From Cryptomeria japonica (Eukaryota > Streptophyta > Pinopsida > Cupressales > Cupressaceae), in NCBI RefSeq assembly GCF_030272615.1, contig NC_081408.1, forward strand, positions 405,985,389 through 406,049,388: a stretch of 64,000 nt of DNA. The letters run 5' to 3'. Shown one piece after another: positions 45,673 through 53,708 of this stretch. Made by a program: the position numbers and the translations under genes. Under the pieces are notes generated by a model, which made no database searches, was not told where the DNA came from, and saw nothing but the letters and a program-made list of their open reading frames with translations. Positions within the stretch are counted from its first letter, which is position 1; each line of letters opens with the position of its first letter.

Positions 45673-46174
45673 CATAAACTTGCAAACAGACTTTCAAAAA
45701 AGAAATCAGAGATGGTCTTTACAGATACTCTGGGACAAAGCAATTTCAGTCAATTAAAGACATCTCTGAAACAATTAATGATAACATTAAGAATCATTAA
45801 ATGACTTGTAAAGAGATTTCTACATTAGTTGTGCAGCTATTATCGTTGAAGCACATCACAACAAACAATGAATTCTTCACAAGATTAACAGTTTTACTTT
45901 ATTCTAGTCTGGATGTCTTTTAATTAATGTAACAATACCTTTTGCCAATAATTATCTGCTTAAATATTCCCAGTATTTTTCATGCATGTATTGGGTGTCA
46001 TCCAAAGATCTAAACATCAAGATTATAACTGAAGAAAAACTGAAACTGATGAAGAAAATCAAAATAAGATTACACTAAGCATGGTTTATGATAAGGACAA
46101 AACAATCTGCTTAGACAATTCTCTTGCTGTTCAGTAACTGCAGATAGAGCTTCTTGATTGTGCGTGTGTGTGTG
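45673..46174. other. Intronic sequence with a compound microsatellite at its right end
   Basis: No gene seen. A short GT run (46161-46174) leads into GAGAGA, where the young gypsy element inserted; the GA run continues at 51909-51926. Confidence 0.6.
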
Positions 46175-46179
46175 AGAGA
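46175..46179. repeat. Target-site duplication AGAGA (left)
   Basis: AGAGA precedes the LTR start at 46180 and recurs at 51909-51913. Because both sit in a GA microsatellite the exact length is ambiguous. Confidence 0.75.
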
Positions 46180-46494
46180 TGTTGCCGGGAATAATCATTA
46201 TGTTATGTTGTTATGTTTATGTTGTCGTCGGTAATAATGAGTTACGGTGGTCAGTTAGTTAGCCCACGGGTAGGTAGTTGGAGTCGCGACGGTTGTGTCG
46301 TACCCCTTCGGGTATTATATATTGTGTACCTTTTCTTCGAAGTAGGATCATGTTAGTGGTGTCAGATGTAATGTTATAAGCACTTATTGTACATGGACTG
46401 TGGAATTAATATAGAGGCTGGTTATTTAATATATTTCCATTATGTTCTGTGCATTTACGTTCTGCATTTAACCGTTTACCCGAGAGGGCAAACA
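46180..46494 (+). repeat. 5' LTR of the young gypsy element (315 bp)
   Basis: Begins TGTTGCCGGG and ends GAGAGGGCAAACA. It is identical to 51594-51908 except for two positions: C/T in GTTGTCGTCGG versus GTTGTTGTCGG, and C/G in TAGCCCACGG versus TAGCCGACGG. Confidence 0.95.
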
Positions 46495-46510
46495 TTTGGC
46501 GCCGCTGCCT
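46495..46510 (+). other. Primer-binding site
   Basis: TTTGGCGCCGCTGCCT directly follows the 5' LTR. It is the same class as at 38117, 8882 and 17706. Confidence 0.8.
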
Positions 46511-46553
46511 AGACGAACTCGGGAAGTGAAGACACGGATGGTGCACAGACACA

Positions 46554-46895
46554 ATGGGCCTACCCGTTGGTGAGGTAAACCCGGAGGCCGACGACGCGCG
46601 GACAAAACTTTACATAGGAGAAGACACGGCAACGCGAGAATTTTCAATTTTGCTCCAGGTAGCCATTCAGACATACGTTCGACGAGAAGCGGCGGAGGCA
46701 GAAATCCCACCAAGTGCCGTGTGGACAGCGCTGGAGGTTAGCCCCGCAGTAAACCGGTTGATGAACCACCTCCCCCGGTTGCTTGCAGAGGCATCGCTGG
46801 CACAACAGGCCCGCCTGGAGGAGATTGCCCAAGAAGAGCGACGACAACAAATCCTGCAACGCTACGAAGAGAACAGCCGACGGGAAACGGAATGA
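46554..46895 (+). CDS. Leader ORF of the gypsy element, 113 codons
   Basis: The first ATG after the PBS opens a frame of 113 codons, helical and charged (VSPAVNRLMNHLPRLLAEAS, LAQQARLEEIAQEERRQQIL). The following gag frame starts at 46934 in a different frame, 36 bases after this stop. Remnants of the same protein are recognisable in the old gypsy element at 17247-17705. It could be a separate small protein or the original gag N-terminus separated by a frameshift; the sequence alone does not decide. No known domain was recognised; a coiled coil is plausible in the second half. Confidence 0.55.
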   Translation: MGLPVGEVNPEADDARTKLYIGEDTATREFSILLQVAIQTYVRREAAEAEIPPSAVWTALEVSPAVNRLMNHLPRLLAEASLAQQARLEEIAQEERRQQILQRYEENSRRETE

Positions 46896-46933
46896 GATGG
46901 CGCCAGGCCAGGAGGAAATTGAACCTTTGACTT

Positions 46934-49900
46934 ATGCCCAATAGACTAAATAAGGACAAAAATAAAAAGATACAGAGTGACGAATGGGAAGTGGCACAAA
47001 CCGCGTTGAATCTCAGACAGCAGATAGAACGAAGGCGTAGGCTAAGGCAGCTTGCCGAGGGACGACTGGCCGAGGGGTTGCCCGAAGGGAACCCAGGAGG
47101 TGTCACGGGGGTTGCGGAGGCAGAGATAGACGGAGAGAACTACACTGTCTACACTGTTGTAGGGCTGCCAGAAGGAGTCACGGAGGGTGCCGAAGGAGAA
47201 CTCTACAGTTCGCCAGAATACCACCGTAGGGTAAGAAGCCGCGAAGAGTTGGTGGAACAAACAAGGCAAAGTCTAAACCTGATCGACGCTACCAGAGACT
47301 TGCTAAAGAATTTGTCCATTTCAGAGGACAACCGGAGGGAGACAACGGAAGGTGACGGTACGACTGAAGGTGCCGAGGGAGCACAAGGGTACCGTACGGG
47401 AGGCAATTTGTTTGGTTCGGTGTCAACAACTTTTTTCGGAGGACCCATGAGTGGAGGTTCAATTGCAGGAGGCGAAGGATCGCCAGGTACAAGCACACAA
47501 GGAATTAGAGGAGCGAGACCCAGTGGTGGGATGGCGAGTAAACAAAAATTGCCAAAGTTCACAGAGGATAGCAAAGATGATCCCGCACGGCATTGTCGTA
47601 CATGCGAAACCATCTGGACAGCCAATGGGGTGACTAACCAGGATGAATGGATGAAGCAGTTTCCCGCCACACTGAGAGGAGTGGCTATTGACTGGTATTC
47701 AGACTTGGATAAAACCGGGGTAACTACGTGGGATGAACTGAAGAAAGCATTCGAGAAGGAATTTCGGCTTCTCCGAGATGATAATGAGATAGTCTCCGAA
47801 ATCTATGGAACAAAGAAAGGAAAGAAGGAGACCATACGGGCGTATGGCCGCCGGCTGAAGGAATTAGTCGGAAAGATGGAAAGCCAACCGGCTGATGGCT
47901 TAAAAAAGCGGTGGTTTGTCGAGGGTTTGAACCCTAAGCTACGACGAAAGATGAAAATCGTGCCTCCGACATCCTACGATGATGCATACAACCGGGCCAT
48001 GGACTTGGAAAGTGAAAATAAGACGGCCAAAAAGAAGAAGAATAGATCTTCGTCATCCTCTAAAGATGATACATCGGAAGAGGAGAGTAGCAGTGATGAG
48101 AAGCCGAAGAAGAAAGTCACGGCCCTTCAGAAGGATATGGAACGGATGTTAAAAGAGTTTAAGACAATGAAGGGGACCACAAGCAAGGAGGACGAACTGT
48201 GGTGCATGGATTGTAAGGAGAGCGGCCACACAAAGGGTGCCTGTCCCAAGAAGGCATTCTGTGACATCTGCCAGATCATGGGACATTCTACGAAGGAATG
48301 CCCATACAATCTGAAGGCACGTAACCAACAAGTGCTCTTTGCCCAGGAGCAGCCCTCCACATCGGATTCAAACAATAATGCATCTTCCGGAGGCTACCGA
48401 GGAAACCGACGAGGCGGACGGGGGAATAATAATAATTCCACCAGAAACAGGGTCCAATACGATGCGAAGGGACGCCTGATTATCCAATGTAGGGCCTGTA
48501 ATCAGTGGGGGCACTTCGCCCATGATTGCACGAAGGAAGCCACCCCTCAGCACCTCTGTCGTTGGTGTGGGCCAGGCGACCATAAGGACGCAAATTGCCC
48601 ACAGGCAGGGGTTAATCTCCTCAACATTGAGAAGGCTGAGAAGACTGGTGAGAAAGAAGTACTGGCGATCACCCGCGCCCAAATGAAAAAAGCCACTTAT
48701 CCCGACCCCCGTACGGAGAAGGAGAGATTACGGGAGGCAAAGACCAATATTGAACGTGAGATGACGACCGAACGACGGGACAACGAGGTGGCAAGTACAT
48801 CATCCCGTACGGAAGCGGAAAATAACATCATTGGGCAAATCTTGCAGATGGAGGTGCCGATAAAGGTAAAAGACCTTCTAGACTCTATGCCACAATTGAG
48901 GACTGCCATCCTCACCAATGTGCAAAGCACCGCAGCGTCGAGTGCACCACAGGTACAGGTTCCCGCCACCGCATCGTCGAGTGCACCACAGGTACGGGTT
49001 CCCGCCACCGCTTCGAAGAGTACACCACAGGTGGACGTTTCCGTCAGCCCTTCAACTGACCCGATGTTACTAGCCTTGAGCAGTGGTAGACACCCAGCTG
49101 TGGTAGAAATGGGTATCCATGGGACCATTCTGAAGGACACCATTGTGGACGGTGGATCTGGGATGAATGTACTACCAGAAGAAACATGGAAGCGGCTAGG
49201 GAAGCCCACCCTATGGCCACCCACATTCAACCTGGTGGGAGCGGACCAACACGGCATTAAGCCACTCGGCCTGTTGATGGCCCAGCAAGTGACAATTGGT
49301 ACGCAACCATTCTTGTTAGATTTCGTGGTTATTCCCTCGAAGAAGAAAGGCTATGACACCATCCTGGGGAGAGCGTGGTTGATCAACGCGAGGGTAAACC
49401 ACAACTGGAAGAAAAATACACTTTCCATGGAGAAGGGAGGGCGGAAATATACCATTGACCTACACACCCAAGATGTCGGCGAAGAGCTCGCCTCTTCAGA
49501 CTCGGACTCAGAGGACTCTAATAAAAGGGAAGAGGGTCCCGATGAAAGCAAGGGCAAGAATGCGATGGAGCCGAACAGTGAAGGGGTGCTCGAATTGGAG
49601 GGATGTTCTGAAGATGAGGTATGCTCACTTAACGGGCTCTTCCACTGGCAAATGGAGGATTACGAAATGTTCCAAAGCTACAGGCTCGAAGTAGAGGAAC
49701 CAGAGCAACCAACAGAGGTGTACCTGCCGAAATACAAAGAATATTGGAAGGGAGATGCCCCAAACCCTGGCGACGCAGACAATCCGAAGAGTGTCGGCAA
49801 TGATTGGAACCCTGTGTGGAAGACCGCAGTCTTCAAAATCTTTATTCTTCTTCTTCTTCTTATGTATGGGAAGGAGACCGTGGTCCCTATAGAATTTGTG

Positions 49901-50170
49901 GTTCCAAGTTTTTGGATGGACATTGAAAATAGATTGGCCACCAACGGGTACAAATTGAAACCCTACCACGCGAAGCGCGCAGGGGACCCGAGAGGCCGGA
50001 CGAACACCCGAGAGCCCAAAGGGGGACCCGAGAGGATGGAAGGGGACCTAAGAGGCCGGGCAAGCGACTCGAGAGGCACGGGACAAAAGAAGGAGACTTT
50101 TGGGCGAGGAAAACCGAGAAGGATGAAGGGCGATCTCAGAGACAGGGGACCCCAGCAGAAGACTCTCTAG
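46934..50170 (+). CDS. gag-protease polyprotein fused to an integrase tail, 1078 codons
   Basis: An uninterrupted frame. Residues about 205-330 form the retrotransposon gag core (QKLPKFTEDSKDDPARHCRT, FPATLRGVAIDWYSDLDKTG, KKRWFVEGLNPKLRRKMKIV). Zinc-knuckle motifs follow near residues 420-455 (CMDCKESGHTKGAC, FCDICQIMGHSTKEC), 519-532 (CRACNQWGHFAHDC) and 542-555 (CRWCGPGDHKDANC). The aspartic protease has D739-G-G (TIVDGGSGMNVLP). A serine/acid-rich linker ending LNGLFHWQMEDYEMF follows. After AVFKIF the frame crosses a CTTCTT run (49845-49862) directly into LMYGKETVVPIEFVVPSFWM, an integrase C-terminal segment, then a basic Gly/Arg-rich tail to L1078. Gag would package the RNA and the protease process the polyprotein; pol functions must come from elsewhere. 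The open frame suggests selection or recency. Confidence 0.93.
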   Translation: MPNRLNKDKNKKIQSDEWEVAQTALNLRQQIERRRRLRQLAEGRLAEGLPEGNPGGVTGVAEAEIDGENYTVYTVVGLPEGVTEGAEGELYSSPEYHRRVRSREELVEQTRQSLNLIDATRDLLKNLSISEDNRRETTEGDGTTEGAEGAQGYRTGGNLFGSVSTTFFGGPMSGGSIAGGEGSPGTSTQGIRGARPSGGMASKQKLPKFTEDSKDDPARHCRTCETIWTANGVTNQDEWMKQFPATLRGVAIDWYSDLDKTGVTTWDELKKAFEKEFRLLRDDNEIVSEIYGTKKGKKETIRAYGRRLKELVGKMESQPADGLKKRWFVEGLNPKLRRKMKIVPPTSYDDAYNRAMDLESENKTAKKKKNRSSSSSKDDTSEEESSSDEKPKKKVTALQKDMERMLKEFKTMKGTTSKEDELWCMDCKESGHTKGACPKKAFCDICQIMGHSTKECPYNLKARNQQVLFAQEQPSTSDSNNNASSGGYRGNRRGGRGNNNNSTRNRVQYDAKGRLIIQCRACNQWGHFAHDCTKEATPQHLCRWCGPGDHKDANCPQAGVNLLNIEKAEKTGEKEVLAITRAQMKKATYPDPRTEKERLREAKTNIEREMTTERRDNEVASTSSRTEAENNIIGQILQMEVPIKVKDLLDSMPQLRTAILTNVQSTAASSAPQVQVPATASSSAPQVRVPATASKSTPQVDVSVSPSTDPMLLALSSGRHPAVVEMGIHGTILKDTIVDGGSGMNVLPEETWKRLGKPTLWPPTFNLVGADQHGIKPLGLLMAQQVTIGTQPFLLDFVVIPSKKKGYDTILGRAWLINARVNHNWKKNTLSMEKGGRKYTIDLHTQDVGEELASSDSDSEDSNKREEGPDESKGKNAMEPNSEGVLELEGCSEDEVCSLNGLFHWQMEDYEMFQSYRLEVEEPEQPTEVYLPKYKEYWKGDAPNPGDADNPKSVGNDWNPVWKTAVFKIFILLLLLMYGKETVVPIEFVVPSFWMDIENRLATNGYKLKPYHAKRAGDPRGRTNTREPKGGPERMEGDLRGRASDSRGTGQKKETFGRGKPRRMKGDLRDRGPQQKTL

Positions 50171-50248
50171 CAGAACAAATAAAAAAAAAAAATCGTATGG
50201 CCGTACGGGTCAGCTGACCATACGGAAAAAAAAGGAGAAGAAAGCCAT

Positions 50249-50478
50249 GGTGGAACCACCGTACGGTAGCACCACCGTGCGGTGGGGCCACCGACGGTGG
50301 AACCACCGTGCGGTGGCAACACCGACGGTGGGGCCACCGTCACCACCGTACGGTAGCAACACCGTGCGGTGGCAACACCGGCGGTCGAACCACCGTGCGG
50401 TGGAACCATCGTACGGTGGCAACACCGGCGGTGGAACCATCGTACGGTGGCACGTCCACCACCATGCGGTGGAAACCA
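50249..50478. repeat. Minisatellite of CCACCGTACGGTGG-like palindromes
   Basis: About 230 bp of irregular repeats of 12-15 bp built from ACCGTACGGTGG, CACCGTGCGGTGG and CAACACCGGCGGTGG. Each unit is close to self-complementary. Reading frames on both strands (up to 143 codons) are produced by the repeat. Further CGTACGG motifs flank it (50194-50212, 50533). Confidence 0.85.
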
Positions 50479-50787
50479 CTGCTGTCGCGGAGCACGAAGA
50501 CATAAACGCAGCCCCCGCACAAACAAACACAGTCGTACGGTGGAGGGTGTTGACCGCACGATCGGAGGTGCCAGTGCTGTTGTTGACCGTACAGGAAGGT
50601 TGTATGGCCGGGATGCCATCGAGGAAATTACAGCGCTATAAAAAAAAAAAAAAACGACGACGACGGATTGAAAAATGATTTGCTGGAGTTTGAAGCCAGG
50701 ACACTGAAAATATTGGAGTGTAGAAGAAGGGTTTTGACATCATAAAATATCACAGAAATGATGCGCGCCATGGACTTTCGTAGTCAG

Positions 50788-50842
50788 GACCCCGCGAGGG
50801 GCGCTGCCCCTCAACCCCGCTGGGGGCGTTGCCCCCAGACCT
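50788..50842 (+). repeat. GC-rich hairpin motif with G4/C4 blocks
   Basis: GACCCCGCGAGGGGCGCTGCCCC is followed by GCTGGGGGCGTTGCCCCCAG (quoted in parts), two adjacent self-complementary blocks. The counterpart in the nested element at 4520-9244 is at 4988-5034, also upstream of the 3' LTR. Confidence 0.8.
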
Positions 50843-51132
50843 CCAGTTTATTTTGAGCTACAGAAGACCACGAGAAGTGTTGTGGTTGTCCGTATTGTGA
50901 GAAAGAAGCCCGCAGCTAAGCATTGGCAGGGAAGCCATAAGCCCTAGAGGGAGGCGGATTTGGAGGTTGGGAACAAACAGAGTTCGAGGGAAGGCATTGC
51001 AGGTCCGCGCAGTTGTATGACACCAGGGAGTTATTCAGTTTAGTTTTTAGCCTTTGGGGAGTGTGATGGAGGATTTGAGGTGTCTCCTAGCATTTGTGCC
51101 AGCGGATTGTGGCCACCTCCAGGCAGGATAGG

Positions 51133-51420
51133 TACGCTTTGAGGAACTCGGAGTATGTCTCGGCTGGACGTGAGGTTGCCTTGGTGGATGCATAGAGGGC
51201 TCGGGAGGAGCTGACCACTAGGTTGGAGGCAATAGTCGTGTGAGACTTAGTTCAGCATACCCAGGAGTTGGATGCCGGGAGAGCAGCACGGGTGGCCATC
51301 GAGGACAAATTGGCTAGGGAGATAGTATCAATTGAGTAGCAGTTGGTGGAAGCTGAGACTGAAAAACATGTTTTGCAAACAAGTTTGGGTTAGGCACAGG
51401 AGGACTGTGATGGCAAAGGA
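51133..51420 (+). pseudogene. Coiled-coil ORF remnant downstream of gag-protease
   Basis: One frame of 96 codons, broken by a few stops, reads RYALRNSEYVSAGREVALVD, REELTTRLEAIVV, LVQHTQELDAGRAARVAIED, KLAREIVSIE and QLVEAETEKHVLQTSLG. The heptad-like pattern suggests a former coiled-coil protein between pol and the 3' LTR, where some plant gypsy elements carry an extra ORF. Family unknown. Confidence 0.45.
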
Positions 51421-51580
51421 AGCAATATTGGTGAAATCTGCACTTGAGCATCGGATGGTAGCAGAAAAGGGTTTTCAGGCGAGGACGCAGCAAGTGTATA
51501 AGATCCGGGCCCGACTAGCGTCAGTAGTTCCTGCGGTTCATCTCTATTTTGTATTAAGTCGTCGGAGTTGACTTCTTTTC

Positions 51581-51593
51581 TTGGGGGGGATGA
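51581..51593 (+). other. Polypurine tract
   Basis: TTGGGGGGGATGA lies directly before the 3' LTR start TGTTGCC. Confidence 0.75.
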
Positions 51594-51908
51594 TGTTGCC
51601 GGGAATAATCATTATGTTATGTTGTTATGTTTATGTTGTTGTCGGTAATAATGAGTTACGGTGGTCAGTTAGTTAGCCGACGGGTAGGTAGTTGGAGTCG
51701 CGACGGTTGTGTCGTACCCCTTCGGGTATTATATATTGTGTACCTTTTCTTCGAAGTAGGATCATGTTAGTGGTGTCAGATGTAATGTTATAAGCACTTA
51801 TTGTACATGGACTGTGGAATTAATATAGAGGCTGGTTATTTAATATATTTCCATTATGTTCTGTGCATTTACGTTCTGCATTTAACCGTTTACCCGAGAG
51901 GGCAAACA
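51594..51908 (+). repeat. 3' LTR of the young gypsy element (315 bp)
   Basis: 313 of 315 positions match 46180-46494. AGAGA target duplication follows at 51909-51913, then the rest of the GA microsatellite. Confidence 0.95.
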
Positions 51909-52161
51909 AGAGAGAGAGAGAGAGAGCTTTTGCAAATGTGTCAGATTGCAAATGAAGGCTGAATCTATATCTCTTTTTATACAATAGAGCTACCAAAACA
52001 TTCATAATGTTGATTTCATAGATCTTTTGTTTCTTCAATAAATTTTGTTAATATTGAAACTACCTTGCTACTTAAACAGTATTATAAGGTGCAAGCACAA
52101 TTAATATTGATTAACAGACAACCATTAAAATAAAAACAGTTTTGAAACAGAAAGAACTTAC

Positions 52162-52310
52162 CATGCCTTCACCTGATCTAAACTCTAATGGTTCTCCATT
52201 CCCATTAACATGTGTATCATAAAACACTTTGCCACCTTCATCAGGTAGCATACCTTTGTAATGAATATATAGTAAACTGTCTTGGAGTGGACAATCCATT
52301 GGAAATTCAC
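52162..52310 (-). CDS. PAS1: PAS1-like exon, start of third FKBP domain
   Basis: 149 bp between ...TTTGCAG and GTAAGTTC. Its first two bases complete a glycine codon. It then encodes EFPMDCPLQDSLLYIHYKGM, LPDEGGKVFYDTHVNGNGEP and LEFRSGEGM. VHYKG/IHYKG, FYDT and the L.F..GEG.V pattern are FKBP hallmarks. Ends in phase 0 before the 29.3-kb intron. It lies only 250 bp from the 3' LTR of the young insertion. Confidence 0.94.
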
Positions 52311-53244
52311 CTGCAAAGATTTAATAAAAATATCTATTAAACAATTTCATGTCATATACTATGAGATGACTTGAGAAAGGTCTGTGAGTATGTGTCCTTG
52401 GGTGGGAAAAAATCTAGATTTTAAGGACTTCAACCTTGTAAGAATACATCCCTCTGATAGTTCCATGGTTGCAAACTAGTGTTCCCAATTTACCATGTAT
52501 CATAAAGTGCTGAAATCACAAACCTTTTTTTTGCCGATACAACCTATCCTACATACAGTGACAGTTGACATGAGAAATATAAAATAAGAACCATGAGGAT
52601 GAATAAAGGTTTCATTTAAAAATCATGTAATTATGGGTTTCAATGCTTGGTGACAATACGGCTAGTTTCATATTTGGACTCATACATGTAAACATCACAT
52701 ACTGGATATTTTGACAACTAAATTGTACGCTGAGAAACCTATAGAAACTATTACGCAATGACATCAGCTTATGCCTCAATTCAATAAGATCAATATATCC
52801 AAAGGCTCAGTGTATCCTTCTGATTTTTGCAGGGCTACAAAGTTTTACTTGCCTCAATGTTGTCAAATGAATGCACCATGGGTCTCTACCTACTTGTGAC
52901 AAGGGTGTTTGCAAGAGTATTTTGTTGTGCAGCAAGTACAGGTGCATCAAAAAACATTTGGAAGTATTGCTAACATGTATCCATTCCCTCAGGAAGGATT
53001 TTATAAACCAGTATGAAAAGATTGTGGCCCTGCTGGATTTGAAATTAACTTCCCAGACTAACCAAATGCATAACAAACTTTTGTCTACAAACATCCCAAG
53101 GTTAAAAGTATGTTACTACTGAAGCACATCCAACAGATAATTTTAAAAAGGAAACCACTCTTTCGCAACACACCCTAAACAAATTGAAATTGTAAAACAA
53201 TTAAAATCTAGAAAGTATTTGAAAGAAAAAAAAAGGACCCTAAC
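52311..53244 (-). other. PAS1 intron, 934 bp
   Basis: GT...AG intron with no repeat or gene recognised inside. Short open frames at 52807-53122 on both strands are unremarkable. Confidence 0.7.
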
Positions 53245-53302
53245 CTTTTCCATCTTTAATGCGCCGTTTTATTAGACGGCCATCCCCAACCATATCACGC
53301 AC
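53245..53302 (-). CDS. PAS1: PAS1-like exon, linker before third FKBP domain
   Basis: 58 bp between ...TTGGCAG and GTTAGGGT. Encodes VRDMVGDGRLIKRRIKDGKG with the last glycine split G|GT into the next exon. This short, highly conserved stretch is characteristic of PAS1 between FKBP domains 2 and 3. Confidence 0.93.
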
Positions 53303-53708
53303 CTGCCAAAACAGATTATTGAATGGCTAACACATAACTTTAAGGTACATTATGAAATTAATTGCAAGTCTATGTGCTTGAGTTTCCAAAGTAAAACATA
53401 TTATTGAATGCTTTCACATAACCTATTCGCAGCATAAATTTTGCACCACAGAAATTTTTTAGCAAAATAACATGTATAGGTTCTGATTAGTTAATTTCAA
53501 CTTAATGATCCTTCTATGTCCTTAGTGTGAAGTTAGGCTTCAAAACATTTTTACCCTAATTCAAAAGAGTTAAAGGCCAACTCAACAAGTATCAGACAAA
53601 CACTAACATAAGTTAATGACAAATAAGGAAAAACAATAAGTTCATGCAAAAAGGTGAATTTAACTTGGGTTTGTAATTTAGGATTGGTCATCATTGAATG
53701 TTGAGGCA

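Larger units (their letters stand above)
46180..51908 (+). mobile_element. Young non-autonomous Ty3/gypsy element encoding gag-protease only
   Basis: Complete element of 5729 bp: LTR, PBS, 113-codon leader frame, 1078-codon gag-protease frame, GC-rich repetitive 3' region, PPT and LTR, flanked by AGAGA. Two differences in 315 bp between the LTRs indicate recent insertion. RT, RNase H and the integrase core are absent; the frame jumps from the start of the RT linker (AVFKIF) to the integrase C-terminal tail (YGKETVVPIEFVVPS). It must rely on enzymes supplied by a relative. Confidence 0.95.
22868..52161 (-). other. PAS1 giant intron (29,294 bp)
   Basis: Bounded by donor ATG|GTAAGT (52162/52161) and acceptor AAATAG|GTA (22868/22867). 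The exons on either side join in phase across the conserved GEGM|VPEGLE junction of FKBP domain 3, which supports one continuous intron. It is filled with LTR elements, solo LTRs and a hAT derivative on both strands. Confidence 0.85.

Noticed and set aside
47203-49257. Minus-strand frames of 155 and 186 codons
   Set aside because: They lie opposite the well supported gag-protease frame and have no recognisable features.
50247-50678. 143-codon frame and others on both strands
   Set aside because: Generated by the CCACCG minisatellite; repeats of a short unit give open frames on all strands.
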